Source of the DNA: Cycas panzhihuaensis | Taxonomy: Eukaryota; Cycadophyta | Length of the DNA: 64,000 nucleotides | Direction: 5' to 3' | NCBI GenBank assembly: GCA_023213395.1 | Contig: CM041465.1 | Coordinates: forward strand, 143,909,741 to 143,973,740 | Part shown: in pieces, positions 61,750 to 64,000 of the stretch | Layout: each line of letters begins with the position of its first letter | Numbering within the stretch: position 1 is the first letter of the stretch | Notes under the pieces: generated by a model | What the model saw: only the letters and a program-made list of their open reading frames with translations | Databases searched by the model: none | What the model was told of the DNA's origin: nothing | Position numbers and translations under genes: made by a program

Positions 61750-62970
61750 ATTATGTACTCATGGTTGTAGCATACAACTCAAAGCATCAACCACTTTATT
61801 TCTTTGTCTTTAATATAATATGGTTGAAAATTAGACTCATATAAGTACTCCATTCACCTGCGTTATCTTGTATTAATGTATGTAGTATGAATATATGCTT
61901 AGGACTATTAGAACCTATGTGAAGCTTGAAGCTTCTCCCTATCAACTAATGTGTTTATACTTTGAGTGCATATATAAATATTTCAAGTTCAAAATCATAA
62001 ATTGGATAATTCCTTTCATGATTCTTTAATTTCCTTAACATATAAGAAACAACTTATATACCTTACATTAAAATTGAACCAAGGCATTTAATGCTTACAT
62101 TAGTATAAATTAAGAAGCTTATATTTGGATTGGGTATATCGAGTATAATAGTTACTTCAATAGTTGAAATCTTTCTTCACATGAATTTATCCACATGAAC
62201 TTGGCTCCCTTCTTTTATAAATAGGTAATGGGTCCTATAATTTAGGAGAAGTTTTCCATATATCTCTAATAATACCCTATAGGTTCCATGAAAATTATTA
62301 CCTCATGTACATTCATTTATGATGGCTAATCTATAATTACTATGATTTTCTATGGATTAATAAAGAAACTTACTTTAGAGATAACATGTCTCAAATAGTA
62401 AATTTTCTCTTTATAGAACTCATATTTACTTAGATAAGCATATAACTTATACTCTATAATACATAAACACTCCTTGTGCTCTTATTTAGTTTTTTAGTGG
62501 ACTAAGATGTCATCAATGAATACAATGGCAAATTTATCTCAGTATTTTATGAATATTCTATTCATCAAGCATATAAATGTAGTAAGTGCACTAGTCAAAA
62601 TGAATGGCAGTAACAAAAATGTATAATGCTCATACCTTGTCCTAATAACTATCTTAAAGATAAATCATCCTTGATTATGATTTGATAATAACTTAACCTC
62701 AAATCTATTTTGGTAAATAGATTCACCCCTTTCATTTGATCAAATAACTCTCCAATTCTAAGCAAGGGACATTTATTCTTGATTACTACCTTGTTTATTT
62801 ACCTAAAATCTATAAATAGTCTTATGTTCTATATTTCTCGTTATAAATAGAATAGGTACTTTCCATGATGATATGCTTAGTCTAATAAGATATTTATTAA
62901 GTAAATCTTATAGTTTCATCTTTAATTATGTTAACTCTAGAGCAACTAGGTGATATGGTACTTTAGATAT
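61750..62970 (-). pseudogene. G2b reverse transcriptase and RNase H
   Basis: [22 protein letters not shown] (canonical FSKIDLRSGYHQIRIK), catalytic FIDDILVH (YVDD equivalent; both aspartates kept), YEFYKEKIYYLRHVISK, YYRRY-type MENFS--IGPITYL. RNase H: FIYTNVSIKCLGSILM, YMLRKLKNHERNYPIYDFEL (S-KL---E-NYP-HDLEL). Long in order but broken by many stops. Confidence 0.83.
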
Positions 62971-63389
62971 TAACTTTGCTCTTGCTAGAAGCTTAATCAC
63001 ATAGTCAATATCCTACTTGGGTGGCAATTTGGAAGTTCATTTGAAAACACATCTTTGAAATCTTAAATAACTGGAAGATCTTTAATGTTGGATTCCTTAA
63101 GAGTTTCTTCCTCACTAATATGAGTTATATCTTCTTTGTATCCTTTCTTTAAGCATTTCTTCACTTATATGGCTAGAATGTATTATATGATAACTAGGAG
63201 TTTCTTCCCTTAGATAAGTGTTTTGTCTCCATTATCATCCATACATTCTATTATCTTATTATAGATGTCCATCTTAGCATGGTGCTTTATTAATAGTTCT
63301 AACTAAATAATGGCATCATAATCTCATAATAGCAAAATCTAAAAAGTAACATAAGTAGACCATACTTCCTATTCTAATGGACACAAAGG

Positions 63390-64000
63390 TATATAGTCTA
63401 TCACCTTTCTCCTATTACCATTAGTCATATATATATATTTCACTTATCCTTATACTTTTCTATCTTAACATTGTACTTATCCACAATTTGAGGATACAAG
63501 GAGTTGTAGTTACTTCTTGAATTAATGAGTATGATGATGTTTTTCCCTATAATTTTTCCTAGTGTTTGAGCCATGATGAATTAATGATCAACTTACCTTC
63601 CTTTCATTACTATATGGGCATGTATAACACCTTCTTCCTAAACTACATCTATTACTTTAACTTATATTTTAACATCATGGGATCTACCTCTTATTCTTGG
63701 CCTTTATGGATAATTATTAGTACTATTCCTTAGTTTATTACATTAATAATATCTAACTTCTTTGAAACTCTTAAGAGCATTCAAATATGGTAGGCTAGGC
63801 CTTCGATTGTCTTATGGGTGGTTGAAATCTCTCACTTCTTGATTGAACTAGTATAACTTGAAATTCTTCCTTGATTATACTTAGATTAAATGGAATCCAC
63901 ACCCCACCCCCCACCCCCCCATGTAACTAAATTATCATGAGGTCTCTTATTCTAATCTTTATAATATCTAGCCTTGTTATTCACTTATTTTAATATTTTT
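63390..64000 (-). pseudogene. G2b protease and gag C-terminus
   Basis: Aligns with 19675-20260 of G2a. The protease reads KNIIILINSRSNYNSLYPQIV on the minus strand (near 63480-63550), so the catalytic D and G are lost here. A run of C with A interruptions (63899-63920) lies in the gag part and is a local simple repeat. Confidence 0.72.

Larger units (their letters stand above)
59360..64000 (-). mobile_element. Ty3/gypsy element G2b, pol and 3' LTR part
   Basis: Minus-strand second copy of the G2 family. From the right edge inward: gag C-terminus, protease (63390-63620), RT, RNase H, integrase, purine tract (60246-60262) and 3' LTR starting at 60245. The LTR similarity to G2a ends near 59360, so the LTR is truncated. 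The element continues beyond the right edge. All coding is broken. Confidence 0.85.

Overview
This window is plant nuclear DNA made almost entirely of layered, decayed retrotransposons. Evidence for a plant: Ty1/copia and Ty3/gypsy elements with tRNA-Met-type primer sites, L1-type LINEs carrying an RNase H domain, chromodomain-like gypsy tails, and fragments of plant-type genes (a tandem-BRCT protein and ubiquitin-eL40). The strong AT bias, deep decay and many-layered nesting suggest a large, old, repeat-rich genome such as a gymnosperm. That placement is a guess; no marker gene fixes the species. I found no intact host gene, tRNA, rRNA or CRISPR array.

Layout. (1) 1-19.6 kb: a minus-strand Tat-like gypsy element (G1), split by two plus-strand copia elements. 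Each copia has paired LTRs and a perfect 5-bp target duplication: C1 at 1914-5460 (AAACC) and C2 at 6581-11923 (GTAAT). C1 has lost nearly all of gag-pol but carries an antisense ubiquitin-eL40 relic. (2) 19.6-24.2 kb: 5' LTR, gag and protease of a second minus-strand gypsy family (G2a). (3) 24.8-26.7 kb: plus-strand gypsy RT/RNase H/integrase fragment. (4) 26848-39183: an LTR element with 254/255-bp LTRs, a perfect ACACA duplication, primer site and polypurine tract. It shows no gag or pol of its own; its recognisable cargo is a tandem-BRCT host gene copy without visible introns (37039-38550). A 2.3-kb compound TA-rich microsatellite and a comparatively fresh 6.3-kb LINE lie inside it. (5) 40247-53559: a plus-strand chromodomain-type gypsy (G3) interrupted by a minus-strand copia (C3) whose edges are abnormal: a 148-bp duplicated target and an inverted pol fragment. 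(6) 53.6-59.3 kb: a 5'-truncated LINE tail with target duplication, a gypsy C-terminal fragment, and a 2.1-kb coding-free LTR element (TATTT duplication). (7) 59.36-64 kb: a second copy of the G2 family, giving its pol and 3' LTR.

The main biological interest is retrotransposon-associated host gene sequence: the BRCT copy is framed by the LTRs, primer site and polypurine tract of a non-autonomous element, and the ubiquitin-eL40 relic sits antisense inside C1. The second interest is the chain of nested insertions, which gives a relative chronology. All open frames outside these are repeat-derived shadows or decayed retroelement pieces.
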